A stretch of 64,000 nt of DNA from Clitopilus passeckerianus (lineage: Eukaryota > Basidiomycota > Agaricomycetes > Agaricales > Entolomataceae), in contig CALYLX010000146.1 of assembly GCA_944990035.1 (NCBI GenBank), forward strand, positions 868,001 through 932,000, given 5' to 3'. The position numbers and the translations under genes were made by a program. Positions 1 through 11,724 of the stretch are shown one piece after another. The notes beneath the pieces are model-generated. The model worked only from the letters and a program-made list of their open reading frames with translations, did no database searches and was not told the DNA's origin. Position 1 is the first letter of the stretch, and every line of letters starts with the position of its first letter.

Positions 1-1062
1 ACAATTGTGGGTCTAGTGTTAGAGCCACTGAGCGACAAAGAGTTCCGTGAATTGGTAGCCACTGATAATCACAAGCCTGAAAATCGAGATTTCTGTCCAC
101 AAATCTTGAGAACCAGCCTTTTGCCAGTGGCGGTCGTATCAAGACGGGAAAATGTCCGATTGATCCGACATCTTGAAGCTTCAGCTTGGATTGATCCTTT
201 GTACTTCGGTGCAGACAAGTTCCAGAGTCTGGGCTGCATTTGAGGCTCTTTTCGCGTTCGCTGGCGGAATAGCTGGCAATCTCTCCTAACGACCATATCG
301 GCTCCCACTCAAGACTTTGCATGCGACATTTTGCCATAATCATGAATGTGACTTGGACGGCTTGGAATAGTCTTCAACTAGTGCGTACGAGAATTCTGAA
401 TGAAACGCTCAAGCAGAAACAAGGGTAGCTATTTAGCTCAGAATAGGTTATTGCCTGCACATCGACGGCCATAAACCATAACCTAACCTTCTGCTCTCTT
501 CTGCTGCCGCGACGAAAGTGACTGGCGTGCAACTTTGTTCAATGGCATATGCATATGACTCTGTCAAACAGTTGCTGAAACTGATTTTCATTTCGGTGTT
601 GGTTCCTTTGGGTGCCTGAAATCTATCACGCACGGACAAACTCACTCCAAAAAGGCGGTATATAGATGACTAGCACTGATATATATCAAATGGGTGAACG
701 GTTGTAGCTGGTTGCAGGGATGCTCAACTCGAGGAAAGGCTTTCAAGGTTTCAAAGACTCCGAACTGCTCGCTGATGTCACTGGGAGATACATCACACGA
801 CTGATTGCCTTTGTCAAAAGTCTCTGGCACTGTTACTACGTGATATCTATCACCAATAACAGCCTCACGTGTATTTCATGTCCTCTTGAGCCTCTCCATG
901 CCAAGGTTCCAGTCACCCACTAAGAGGAGATATCCTTGCCGAATTTCACAATGGAATTATGCATAAAAGGTCTGCAAAAATACCAGTACCTCCTCAGGTC
1001 GCTCCGAGTCTCGAGCATCCGTTCGACTACTTCTCAGTTGAATTCTTTGGCAATATCTCGTC
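1..1062. other. No gene recognised; upstream region of first secreted-protein gene
   Basis: Short open frames occur on both strands, but none carries a motif or splice-linked structure that I recognise. An AT-rich element with GCATAAAA near 961-968 lies about 100 bases before the first secreted-protein start and could be its TATA box. The left edge of the window may cut a gene, but I see no support for one. Confidence 0.4.
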
Positions 1063-1560
1063 ATGAAGTTCTCTACGATTCTCGCGCTCCCCTTTTTCGT
1101 AGCCCTCGCAACTGCTGAACCTCTGCCCGAAAGGCGCGAAGAACGTGTCCGCGCTGAAGCATCGGCCGCAGTTACCTATTACACCGGAAAAGTGACAGCT
1201 GCCGCGTTGTTGTGCAGGAGCTGTCCTAAGACATCCTGTGCTGCTGAGAGGCAGTATGCCAAGGGAGCTGTGAGTCTTTCTTATGTGCATTTGGATGGCA
1301 TGCTGAGCTTTTATGTAGAGCATCAAGGTTTCTTGTGTCAAAGCAGGCACCTCCGTCTCAGGAGACAAGTAAGAAGATCTAAAGTCAAAGGGATTTCGAA
1401 ACTAACACGGATTCTACAAGGTGGTGGGACTACACCTCCGACGGATGTTATGTTTCCGAGTATTACGTTACTTTCACCAGTAAGTTCCGTTTCCGAGAAG
1501 GCGTCCGATCCAGTTCTGACAGACGACTTCGACATTTTAGATTACCCCCCTATCTGCTGA
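1063..1560 (+). CDS. Small secreted cysteine-rich SH3-like protein (copy 1)
   Basis: Four exons, 1063-1269, 1319-1368, 1421-1479 and 1541-1560, give 111 residues. A signal peptide covers about residues 1-18 (MKFSTILALPFFVALATA), followed by a proline/arginine-rich stretch (EPLPERREER). The mature part has the pattern LLCRSCPKTSC, a middle strand with SVSGDK, then WDYTSDGCYVSEYYV, and ends in PPIC. The RSCPKTSC and YVSEYYV segments resemble bacterial-type SH3 (SH3b) domains found in small secreted fungal proteins. The exon structure is confirmed by the neighbour at 2636-3146: exon 2 is 50 bases and exon 4 is 20 bases in both. It is likely exported and disulfide-bonded. The biological role is unknown; a wall-binding or effector role is only a guess. 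Confidence 0.8.
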   Translation: MKFSTILALPFFVALATAEPLPERREERVRAEASAAVTYYTGKVTAAALLCRSCPKTSCAAERQYAKGAVSLSYVHLDGMLSFYVEHQGFLCQSRHLRLRRQVRRSKVKGISKLTRILQGGGTTPPTDVMFPSITLLSPVSSVSEKASDPVLTDDFDILDYPPIC

Positions 1561-2545
1561 GCCATAAAATGGAGGCACAATCATTAGTAGCTCTGTCATT
1601 TAGTCTTTCTGAGAATCAGTATCCGTGAACCGCATGAATTTCTTCGGCCAGCCATGGGAGTTGAGCCTTGATCGCATTTTGTTTCTGAGAAACATTTGAT
1701 TTGCTCTCAGCACTCAGGCTCGCAGAGATCGGGACATCCATTAGCAAACGACAGTCAGGGGTCGCTAGGGGCTGCAAGGCCTATGTCAACTCCCGGATAC
1801 GACTGGTATCTTCGTGATATATTGCCAAAAGCGCTTGCAGTCAATGGTACCAAACCATCGTCAGATGGTCCAGCCCGTCACACAGCCAGACTGATATGCA
1901 TCCAATCTAATCAATATCACTTTGGGCCTGATTGAACGCGTCAAAATCGCCCTGGAGTACATATGGTGGAAGTGTGTTAGGTATCATGTGGGTTTCGAGA
2001 ACAAACGATTCGGGGAGATATCACTTGGGCATAATGAGATAGCCATACTTTGTGGCGCATACTCAAGCGCATCCTTCTGCCTGTCGCGCTTCGAAGAGCG
2101 GGATTGTCATCCTGACTAGGAAAGACTGGAAAGACAAAGAATTGAAAAGAACTGGGTTCATTGTACCACAAGCGTACTAATTGGCTCCAGCGTGGAGACT
2201 CGGATGTAAGTAATACAGAACTTTGATAGGTACGACGCGGGCGATGGCTGGTGACGGTTCAACAAATTGCCAAACGGTAAGAATCTCGAAGTGTGGAGAA
2301 CTCAGCACGGAATAATGTTTCTTACTTGCTGATTGCCAATAGGTGAAGTCGCCAATCTAATCGCCTACATGCCTTATACCACACGAGTGATTGCCTCTGT
2401 CAAAGCCGGATAGTTCCTGTTAATTAAACAGACAGTAAATTATTGTTGCTAACTATAGCGCAAAAGTGAGCCTTGACTCATCATCGGCCCCAATGTCGTC
2501 TGCAACCTCAGAGAGGAATGTACCTTGCCGTTTTGCGAGCGTAGG

Positions 2546-2553
2546 TATAAAAG
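2546..2553 (+). promoter_or_regulatory. TATA box of secreted-protein copy 2
   Basis: TATAAAAG lies about 85 bases upstream of the ATG at 2636. This is a good match to the eukaryotic TATA consensus at a plausible distance. Confidence 0.5.
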
Positions 2554-2635
2554 CCCTGTAAATCGCTCTCGATCGATAGGTCACCACCGTTTTTCCTTCG
2601 ACCATCTTCAAGGCCAGGTCCTTCGGGAGTTCATC

Positions 2636-3146
2636 ATGAGGCTCTCCGCCACTCTTGTCCTCTCCTCTTTCGTCGCACTTGCTGCCTCCGAGCCTCTTCC
2701 AGAACGGCGTGCCGAGTCTGCCAGTATTGAGCCAGTCCGTGCTGCTGCCTCGTATCCCTATGTCGGCACAGTATTTCCAGACGCTCTGTTGTGTCGGTCC
2801 TGTCCCAAGACATCATGCACCGCTGTGAAGCAGTACTCTAAGGGAGCGGTACGGTGCTATTCCTTCGTGCTTAATGGATTGTTCGTCTGAGATTTCTTGC
2901 AGACACTTCACATTTCTTGTGCCGCAACGGGCAGCTCGGTCTCTGGAAATAAGTAAGTTCATTTGCCTCGAAGCTGAGAAGGTTAAACTGACCACTTTTA
3001 TACTAGGTATTGGGACAAGACCTCGGACGGATGCTACGTTTCCGAATATTACGTTGCTTTCAGCGGCAGTGAGTTCATCATTTATTCCCCGGATTCAAGA
3101 GCTTGACAAATGACTTGCAACTTCAGAATGGCCACCTGTCTGTTAG
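2636..3146 (+). CDS. Small secreted cysteine-rich SH3-like protein (copy 2)
   Basis: Tandem paralogue of the gene at 1063. Exons 2636-2848, 2903-2952, 3007-3068 and 3127-3146 give 114 residues. It has a signal peptide (about residues 1-18, MRLSATLVLSSFVALAAS), the same EPLPERR start of the mature protein, LLCRSCPKTSC, then ISCAATGSSVSGNK, YWDKTSDGCYVSEYYV and a C-terminal PPVC. I chose the ATG at 2636 rather than an upstream in-frame start because it begins the signal peptide and lies behind a TATA box. Cysteine positions and intron phases match copy 1, so this is a recent tandem duplication with both copies apparently intact. The function is not known. The SH3b assignment rests on the RSCPKTSC and YVSEYYV segments only. 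Confidence 0.8.
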
Positions 3147-3352
3147 ACTTGAGCTTGAACGTCGGGTCCGCGGCCCGGGTAATGACGTAGGATAGTATTG
3201 CTGTAATTTTGTCTTGCTCGTCACGTTTCTGCAACTGGGAATCCTTCATTAAGTCAGGCTTCGAGGGTACATAGAAAGTCGCTCGTGAGAGGCATGCGAT
3301 TAGGGCAAACGACATTAATAGTACATGAGTCTTGGAAGAGGAATGAGGTCAA

Positions 3353-5324
3353 TCATGTCTCCTCGCCGGCACGGCTGTTTTTCCCCATCACGACGTTCAA
3401 ATCTTTGAGGTCCTGCTGTAACACCTTCGTAAGATGTGCTAGACCGCTCTGTTGTTCCGACAGGATCTACAACATAGTTCCTTTAGTGATCCATTTTTTT
3501 CCAGAAAAAAATTCAGCCTACCTGAGCAATCTGCGCCAGCCCTTCGTCGTCCACCACCGCCCATCCACCACCACCGTCAGCCCCCCGCCTTCCACCAGGC
3601 CCTCTCTCCTGAGCAGCGCCAACAGCGCCAATTAAAGCCCACAGCTCGTTCAACTTTCCTCTTACCCGCCCTCGCTTCATCACCTCTTCCTCGATCTCTT
3701 CTAGCTGGGTCCTCAGTTGCTCCTCCTCGGGCTTAATCGCTGATGACCGGACGGCAGGTATCAGAAGGTGGAGGTGCTGGATGAAAGCGGCTAGGCGGTG
3801 TTGAAGCTGGGTTTCTTGAGATGTGAGACGCTTGAGTCGGGCGATGTTGGTAGTAGCATGTCGCTCCTGAAGGGTATCGATGCGCTTTTTGAGTTCCTGT
3901 ACACAGAACGTTGAGTACCAGTGAGTTTGGCTGAAGAATATGCTTGGTTATGCACCGTGATATACTGCTTGTGTTTCTCTGCTTGTGCAGACTGTCCATT
4001 TACCCGTTCTCGGAGGTCATCAAAGCTTGACGCCATTACCGGCACCAACCTGTAGTAACATATCAGGATTGGATAAGAGCTGACCAATGACAGATAACTT
4101 ACCGTTTAGGATCAGGATTTTCTTTGGTTGCTTTTGCCCACATATCGTCAGGCATGTTTGGCGGTTTCGAGTACATGGCTGTCTGGTTAGGGTTGACCAT
4201 GTTGTAGAAGACATGCTGAACAGAGAAAGTAAATCAGAGGAACGATCGCTGCCAACATAAAGAAGAGACAGTACCCTAAAACGACATTGAGGGGAGGCCG
4301 GATTCCATGCAGAGTAAGTGCCTTCGATTTTTTGCATAAGCATCAAGTTTTGTGACTGGGGGTCCTGCGACTGAGGCTGTATGCTTGACAGAAGACTCCT
4401 TGCCGGTGCAATTGCAGTGCTGCCGCCTAACATCGAGCCACTTAACCCGGTATTGTTGTTCACCGACTGTCCGAATAGCGAGGGCTGAGCAGATTGTTGC
4501 TGTTGCTGTTGTTGTTGCTGCGGCTGCTGTTGTTGTTGTTGCCCCCCGAACAGACTATTTGGAGCTGTCGTCCCGAGCGCACTGGTGTTTAATCCCAACT
4601 TAGGCATGGTTGACCCAAACAGAGAACCTGTTGGTTGTGTCGTTGTAGATCCAAAAAGGCCTCCGGTGGCACCTCCGGCACCTGGTTGGGCCGCAGATGT
4701 ATTTCCGAACAAACCACCTGTAGGGGCGGGGGTTTGGCCAGTTGTTGTTGACGAGCCAAAAAGGCCACCGGAGGTGCCAGTGGTTCCAGTATTTGACGGC
4801 TGTGTTGAGCCAAAAAGACCCCCTGTAGTGGCTGGTTGAGTGGGAGCATTTGTGGTCGAACCAAAGAGACCCCCAGTTGCAGGTTGTTGCTGAGTATTGG
4901 ATGTTGTTCCAAAAAGACCCCCGGTTACTGGCTGTTGCTGCTGTTGGGTATTGGTTGCAGAGCCAAACAGCCCTCCAGTTGTGGGCTGTTGTGCAGTGGA
5001 TGCAGCATTCCCGAACAGTCCGCCTGTCGAGGTACCTGCAGCTGGGGTGGTTCCAGTCGCACCACCACCGAATAGGGAAGTAGGTGGTTTCGGGTTGTTG
5101 GTTGAAGCTCCAAAGAGACCGGTCCCTGGCTGAGTTGTAGAGGTTGTAGTGCTCCCAAACAGTCCGCCTGTGGCAGGAGTGGGATTGGTTCCCGCCTGTG
5201 TCGTGCTAGGGTTTCCAAATAGCGACGTTGTAGGCTGTGTAGTAGTAGTTGTGGATGGATTTCCGAACAGGCTGGTGCCGCCTGTTGTCCCTGTATTCGA
5301 CGCCATATTCCCGAAGAGCGACAT
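3353..5324 (-). CDS. NUP54: FG-nucleoporin NUP54 (yeast Nup57 type)
   Basis: Five exons on the minus strand, 5324-4275, 4215-4103, 4049-3956, 3896-3522 and 3466-3353, give 581 residues. Roughly the first 300 residues are repeated GLFG/SLFG units in Q/T/G/P-rich sequence with a polyglutamine run; such FG repeats form the selective barrier of the nuclear pore. The C-terminal part carries the NUP54 signature: FYNMVNPNQ, then ENPDPKRLVPVMASSFDDL, followed by a long alpha-helical/coiled-coil region (QLRTQLEEIEEEV). This part pairs with NUP62 and NUP58 in the central channel. The last exon (ILSEQQSGLAHL to stop) was recovered from the frame and splice signals. Length fits the family. It converges on nothing and is divergently placed from the secreted-protein pair. 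Confidence 0.93.
4495..4542 (-). repeat. CAG/CAA repeat encoding polyglutamine in NUP54
   Basis: A CAA/CAG-rich tract on the minus strand codes for nearly uninterrupted glutamine with one proline, inside the FG-repeat exon. Length polymorphism between strains would be expected. Confidence 0.8.
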
Positions 5325-6418
5325 ATTTAGAGCTGGGTGCAGCGAAATATAGTCAAATTCTGAGGATAGAGATCTTGATTTTTCAGCTTCTGATTGTTAC
5401 AAGGATTCGTCTAAAGACTCACCTCTGTGTCTTGCAGGCCACTCGACACTGAATGCTGCTAATCGTCTGAATGCTCGTCAACAACGCGTCCTCCTGCTTG
5501 GAGTCGACAAAGCTTGGACCAACTGGTGGACGTCACGTGCCCTCGACTATTATTTGTTCGCGACAAATAACGCGAGCGCGTTCTTTACCACAAACTTTCA
5601 CCGTTTCTGTGCATGTGGCTTTGCCCAGGCATCTTCAAGTCCAATTCTGAAGCCCAATAGACGTGTGATGCACAGACATTCAAAAGAAAAGCCATTCATT
5701 CATCCATCAGGCAAGGGAACTCAAGACAAGCACGAATACGAGTGTGCTTATCGATGGACCCATTTGTTCAGAGAATCTCCTTCTAATACGTATATTAGGT
5801 TTCTTGATATATTACCCGCTTAAGCAGTCAGGTGGATAGACTACAGAAGCATTATAGAGATATTATATTCCTGCCTCCAAAGAGGAAAAATCAACCCTGA
5901 GAGCTCACGAGGGAAATCAACGTAGTCGTCAAAAACATAGCAGCCGTCGGAGGTTTTGTGCCCAAGTCCTAATTTTCTCGCAAGGACGCTCAAGAATTCC
6001 TCACCGCTGGCCCGACTTATAGGTTCCCGTTAACCGAAGTGATACCAATTTCGATAGCGCAGACGGCTTTTGAACGTCTGTGTGGTCATACCCAGCTACG
6101 GTAGAATCGTCATTTCCCGCAGACTACACAATCTCAAGGATCTGACAATAACGTGAAAATGTACTTTATATCGATCTACAGCGGAAATTCGAATGCTTCG
6201 GGTGCAGAAAGCCACCAATATCATTACAAGTATCATATAGCTATGAAGTGGACAAGAAAAATATACCCAGGCGGTTCCTAGTGGTAGCAGTACTGATAAA
6301 TAAGGAGTATATCATAGTAATCCATAGGGCAAGAAAGAAATGCGAGTGAACACATGAGGAAGAAATTCAAGGACCTGTGCAATCGTCCAAAAACAATACG
6401 TCTCCACGTCTCCACGTC
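5325..6418. other. Intergenic region, no gene recognised
   Basis: About 1.1 kb between the start of NUP54 and the stop of the CAF-1 gene, so it holds the NUP54 promoter and the CAF-1 3' region. The only sizeable open frame (5554-5823, plus) has no recognisable motif. Close to the CAF-1 stop there is a short tandem TCTCCACG repeat near 6400-6417. Confidence 0.5.
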
Positions 6419-9233
6419 TTAGGATCCCAAATCCCCGACTTTGGTCAATGCGACTCTTCTCTTCTTCTTAGGAGGCTCCTGGGTCTTTTCTTTCTCCTCT
6501 GCGGGCTCCTTTGCTCCAGCAGCACTAGAGCTCGACGAGCGGCTAGCTGGAGTTGATCCACCATTGGAGTCGCCCACCTCCCCACTGCCGGATGTCTGCG
6601 GAGGCTCGCTCCTCTTCTTCGGATTCGGAGTAGGAAGCTGAACAGTTGAAGCCAACGGCGTAGCCAGCGGGGTGATGGTTGTGGGGTGTTGATGAGGAGG
6701 TGCTCCAGCAGTGGTCGAGTATGCAATCGGTACTGCATGGTGCTGGGCAATAGACTGCAGTTGTAGAGTCTGCTGCTGGGTGTGATGGGCCGGTATAATT
6801 TCATCGAATGTGATGAGAGTGCAGTACCCGTCTCTTGAGGAGAGAATTAGGCATTGACCGTCGGGCGACCTGGAAGCAGGCATCAGTTATGAGATATGCA
6901 GAGAAAGGGATATATGAGCTTACCAAGTGACATCCGTGAACTCGTCGTAGTGCAACTTTGTCAACAAGCACACAGGTCCGCTCTGCTGCGTGTCATATAT
7001 AGCGACCGTGTCCATCGTCACGACAGCGAACAACATCCTGTAGTTGAGAGCAAACACCGAGCCCGAATTTGGAGTTGCACTTGGTGCAACATTCGTGTTC
7101 TGGGTAGGCGTCGCAGCAGGCGTAACCCTGCCTCCAACGACCCTCGTCGGGGTCTGTGCTGGGCCAGGTGTAGGGGGTTTTGAAGTAGCCGGAGTAGGAG
7201 GCCTCAGATCCAGCGGTGATAGGGCAGGCGACGCCATAACACTACTTGTTCCCCCTGACATGCCAGGAGCCAGCCTTGGTGAAGGCGCGATGATGGAAGA
7301 AGCGGAGTGTGAGTGCGCGTGTAGGGCAGGGGTTCGCTGAGGTGACATTAGGCTGGATAGGCCTGCGTTGCTTCCAGGCGCTATAGGACCCGTAACATCC
7401 ACGTCCATAGCAGTTTCAGGTCCTTTCTCAATAGCTGCAACAGCACCACCGCCCGCCGGCTTCGCCTCATGAACGGGAGTCTGCGGGCGCTCGAGGCCAG
7501 GTCGGAGCTCGTACAGGATGGGGGAGAACCGGACTGCCACGCTAGCCTTTTTGTGACCAGGTAGCTGGGCAACTGGCGGTCTGGCGAAATTGGCTCGCGA
7601 ATAGATGTAGACGGATGAGGAGAGCGATTGCGATCCATTAGAGGGGAGGTCTGTGTTGACAGTAGGTCGTCCCTTCCTGCCTCTTGAGGGTGTGTTGCTT
7701 TCCTCTTTGCCGTTCTTTCCATTGCCGGAGGACCCGGGGATGACAGACGGGTCCTCGAATTGACCAGCAGGTGTCATTAGAAGACCACCGTCAGGGCTGA
7801 ATGTCAGCCGACGGAAGAAGTTTGTGAAGCTTTCATCGCCGTATAGCTTGATGGTGCTCCAGGCCGGTGTGGGTTGATTCCGAATGGCGGGTAGTGGAGG
7901 CATAGGGGAAGGTGAGCGTGCATATCGACCACCATGTACAACTGGTGAACCTGGGGCATTCGAGCTGAACGATGACCTCCTTGAGGAGGACCTCTCAACA
8001 GAGGGAGGCGGGAACATCGAAGAGCCACTCGCTACTGAAGTAGCTGGCGTAGGAGGGGCGCCATCTTTCATACTGAACGTCTCATCCTTGAGGCTCTCCT
8101 TGCTTGCATGTTCGCTGGTCACAGATTCTGCATCGCTGACAGTGCTCTGGCTCCTGAACATTTTCGGCCGACCGTTGCCTTGAACGCTAGGAGTTCGGCT
8201 ATGCCTATGGGTCATGCGGGTGTTCTTGCCCACTGCGTGGGCTTCGAAGATGCCGTTTTTGGTGGAGATGCTGTATATGTGCATAGAGCGGTCGCTACTT
8301 TGGGTGGCGATGTATTCGTTGAGAGGGTCCCAAGCAACACCTTGGACGTAGTGTGTGTGTTCAGCAATCTCCTGGACGCATTTACCTGCAACATGTGTGA
8401 GTATATGTATGAACATTCGATTGTGAAACTCACCATCTGTAACGCTAAACACCCTGGCAGTATTGTCTGTGCTTCCAGCAATGATATATTCCCCTGTCGG
8501 GCTCCAAGCCAGGTCATACACCTGCATCGTTGTGCACCTACGCGTCAACACCAAAATTAGAGCCACAAGAGGATATCACACCGCGTTGTACGCGTACCTA
8601 AACGTCGTCCTTGGTTTCCAGTACTCTTTCTCGAGCTGAAGTTCTTCGGGAGTTAAATCACTGCCATAGGTGCTTTGTTGTGGGGTATTGCTTGGTGACC
8701 AAATAATTATCATTCCATCTGGGTTGGATAAGAATAGTCAGTCTCTTGCATGGAGCAGACAGTTAGGAATGGCTTACCGTCGCCGGCTGAGGCAATGAGC
8801 TCGCCTGGAAAACGAAGTCAGTCGAGCGAAATGGGGAAGTCCTGATAGACGCGCACCGTTGGGTGAGAAGCGGACGACGTTCACCGCCGCTGAATGCCTG
8901 CTCAACGTCGCTAGATATTCCACTCGGGCAGGCCGTAGTACATTAGGAGTCGATTCATCTTGCACTAACGTCGTGGGCCTAATATTCGGATACACCATCC
9001 AGACCTAAAGACACGGTCGTCCGCGTTAGTACCGCTTAGTGACATTCAAATACGAACTGACACACCCTGACATGATTATCCTCTCCTCCAGTAGCCAACC
9101 TATACGAGTGGCCAGCATACTTTTCTTCTTGTCCAACCGATGGTCGCGCTTTTTTGAAAGGACTCGGTTGGAAGTCGCAAGTCGAAATTGGCTTGCTGTC
9201 ATGCCACCGAATTTCTAGCGTCCTGAACCGCAT
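6419..9233 (-). CDS. CAC2: Chromatin assembly factor 1 p60 subunit (WD40; CHAF1B/Cac2)
   Basis: Seven exons (9233-9066, 9004-8857, 8804-8778, 8718-8598, 8537-8434, 8385-6924, 6869-6419) give 826 residues. The N terminus has the CAF-1 p60 signature: TLEIRWHDSKPI, then RLATGGEDNHVRVW, VNVVRFSPNG, ELIASAGDDG, LAWSPTGEYI and VAWDPLNEYI, i.e. successive WD40 blades. A long Ser/Pro-rich insert of about 300 residues follows the RRLTFSPDGG blade, then the last blades (VAIYDTQQSGP, DVTWSPDGQCL, GYCTLITFDEI). The tail is disordered and ends with a basic nuclear-localisation stretch (PPKKKRRVAL). The complex deposits newly made H3-H4 on replicating DNA with PCNA. Exon 3 is only 27 bases. The product is larger than the human p60 because of the insert and the tail. 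Confidence 0.93.
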
Positions 9234-9646
9234 TCTTCTACTTCAACGACGCGCTTGACGTGTTCTTTGGCGTGAAAATGCGAGTCCGTCGCTGAATGGC
9301 GGCCGTGCAGATAATGGGGAAGGGTAGAGAGGCCGAGATGCTTGTATTACTTGTTACTTTCACGCGGTCATTCAGCGTGACAGAGTGATATTGATTGTGG
9401 GCGTATAACGCGACGACAAGGGCGTCGGGCACGACATTGGGCCTTTTGTTGCCCGTTAGTGGGGAAATATAAATAGTAGTAGCAACGAGAGCGATGGCAA
9501 AGCACTGAGAACAAATCCTACGACAATAACAAAGGAAAGCTATGGAATACATTAGAGAAAGCCAGCTCTATGCCAGTGATAGATATAAGTACAATGATGT
9601 TTAATAGCAACGGGGATCAATGAGAGCAGGAATACAAGCAAATGCA

Positions 9647-10073
9647 TTAGAGTACAATGTTCGTGGGCAGCCGAAGACGCAAGTCTGTGAAAATCCGGTA
9701 TATGGTTTGTGAGGAAACGCCACACTCGATAAGATACTCGGGATGAACGCCCCAGCCTAGGAGATCAAGGACGAGGTCTTTGGCGTAGTCTAATTCCTCC
9801 GGGGTTCCTAATAGCCAGTGTAAGCATAAACCCTCGCGAATGAATGATTGTCTTACGGAAAGTTCCCTTGGCGGATGGATGAGGTATAGTTTCGGCTGGG
9901 CTTGCAGAGAGGGTGATAGAAGACGACCCAGACTCCTCTTTTACTACTGGCGAAGACACACGGCCGTCAGCAGCAATGTTTTCTTTGCTGGAGTGACTGT
10001 ATGCATCCTTTGAGTCGACGTTTCTCGAGATACAACTAGAATCAACGCCAGGCTCGGTCTTCGTGGATGCCAT
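9647..10073 (-). CDS. Small conserved fungal protein of unknown function
   Basis: Two exons, 10073-9857 and 9807-9647, give 125 residues. The first half is Ser/Glu-rich and probably disordered. The last 50 residues are compact and well formed: TPEELDYAKDLVLDLLGWGV, then HPEYLIECGVSSQTIYRIF and a TDLRLRLPTN ending. This C-terminal module looks like one I have seen in uncharacterised Agaricomycete proteins; I cannot name a family. The ATG at 10073 is the first in frame; the frame stays open about 200 bases upstream but offers only non-ATG codons, so an additional upstream exon is possible. The splice join (C|GA) is supported by the coding quality on both sides. Confidence 0.6.
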
Positions 10074-11724
10074 TTCCGTAAATTGTGGTCTAGTCGGATA
10101 ACTGATCTTTTGCAGGTTGATCCGCCTTGGGGTATATTGTTCAAGTGGGTATCGTGACCGTCCCCGAGCAGGAACCTCTTTGGTGAAAGCAGAGGGCCAG
10201 TGAGCCCTTTGAACTGCTTGTGGGTCCAGCCTGAGAGCAGTGAAGATGTGTTTACGGAGGTATGCAATCAATTTCAATGGCTACCATCTTAAACTCGAAC
10301 AAATACATAAATGACGGCAAGTAATGGCACTGCCATGCTTCTCGCATCAACCAGTACAGTACTTCTTGGCGGATGTGGGACTAAATGCCTACTTTTTCCG
10401 TCTCCCAAAGACAAACAGAGAGTCAAGCAAGGGAATCCTCCGACGCCTGTCGCACTTTGACATCTTCAGTGACTATGTATTACTACGATTTGGTGATGAC
10501 GAGCCAGAACCCACAGAGTACGTTGGATCTAATGCGAGCGTATGACTCATTTCCCAAGCTTAAAATTCAATCATGATTAGAAAACCTTTCATTCGTTCAA
10601 TCCGCAACTGGAGGTCGGGCCAATGTTTTGTTTCGGCATCTTTCGGCACGGACAAGCCTGATTGTCCCATACAACCGTCCTTCTAACCACAATCTAACTA
10701 TGATATTGATGGAGCTGTATCCCAAAGAATCAAGTTCCATCCTTCAACGTCACTGCCTGGACGATCTCAGAGTTACAGGGCAAGGCTCTCAACTATCGTC
10801 GATGACGCGTTCGCTATATGGGCCTGACAGGCTATCACGGCGGCCGTATCTGCTGAGTGCTCGGGATCCGTCGACAAAACGCGACCATATCCAATTCATC
10901 TCTCTTGTCTCCACCATGCACACAGCTCGTAATTTAAAAACTATTCCGCCCACTCCTATTGAAATCCTTGGGTCATATTTTCCTTGTGCGGAATGAGGAA
11001 TGAGGGTCGTGTATTCTGGGCGTCCGAATCTTCCTCGCTTCCGCTGCCATGCCTCACGGCCACATTGCCAAAATGAGGGTTTATGGAGTGCTCTGGGGGC
11101 TTTTTTGAACACAGAATGTCTGCTGTCATCGGAGAGCGTTTTGGACACTAGCTGAGAGTTTGCCCCATGTATCCTCTCTTCACTTCTCTGCTGCCACTTA
11201 ATCGATAATCCCCGGTGCAAAGAATTTCAAAGCCAGCCAACGTTCATCGATTCATCGACAAAGGTCTTGTCATTTACGTGATACCCAACCATCGTGCCAT
11301 AGACGTGCAACCAATTCAGACTGGCACAGACAGAGCTCACTCAGATCTCACTGAGTTCAGGCATCGAAAAAAATGCAACCAGTCATTTCGGGGGTGCTAT
11401 CCCGGTCTGGTACGGCTCCAACCCAGCCCGTCTCCGATAATTCATCATCTAGTCTTTAGCACCGATTGCTTCATGTTCGGCTGTCGTCCAGGCGCCTTAC
11501 CCCCGTTCGAGGGGCCGATCCTCTGCTCAACAAGAAAGACCCTGACAATGCATGCGTTATACTCTCTTCGTCGCTTGCACCTTGACAGACATCCAAAATA
11601 CACGTTGCAGTCATAGAGCGGAGAGATAGGAATTACTCGGACGCTTTAACATCCGCATCCATAATGTCAGCGAGCTATAAGTGCCGTGCATTCTAGCTTC
11701 CATTTCCTCACTCAAATCGAAAAA
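10074..11724. other. Intergenic region, no gene recognised
   Basis: About 1.65 kb between the small conserved gene and the terpene synthase. Open frames here (for example 10628-10996 and 11215-11616, plus) show no motif, no signal peptide and no convincing exon partners. A possible TATA-like CTATAAGT lies near 11675, about 45 bases before the terpene synthase ATG. Confidence 0.5.

Noticed and set aside
4585..5133. Several plus-strand frames rich in Pro/Val/Cys
   Set aside because: They are antisense shadows of the FG-repeat exon of NUP54, generated by its repeated codons.
9857..10277. Longer start for the small conserved gene at position 10277
   Set aside because: That codon is TTG, not ATG; the first in-frame ATG is at 10073 and no upstream exon could be supported.
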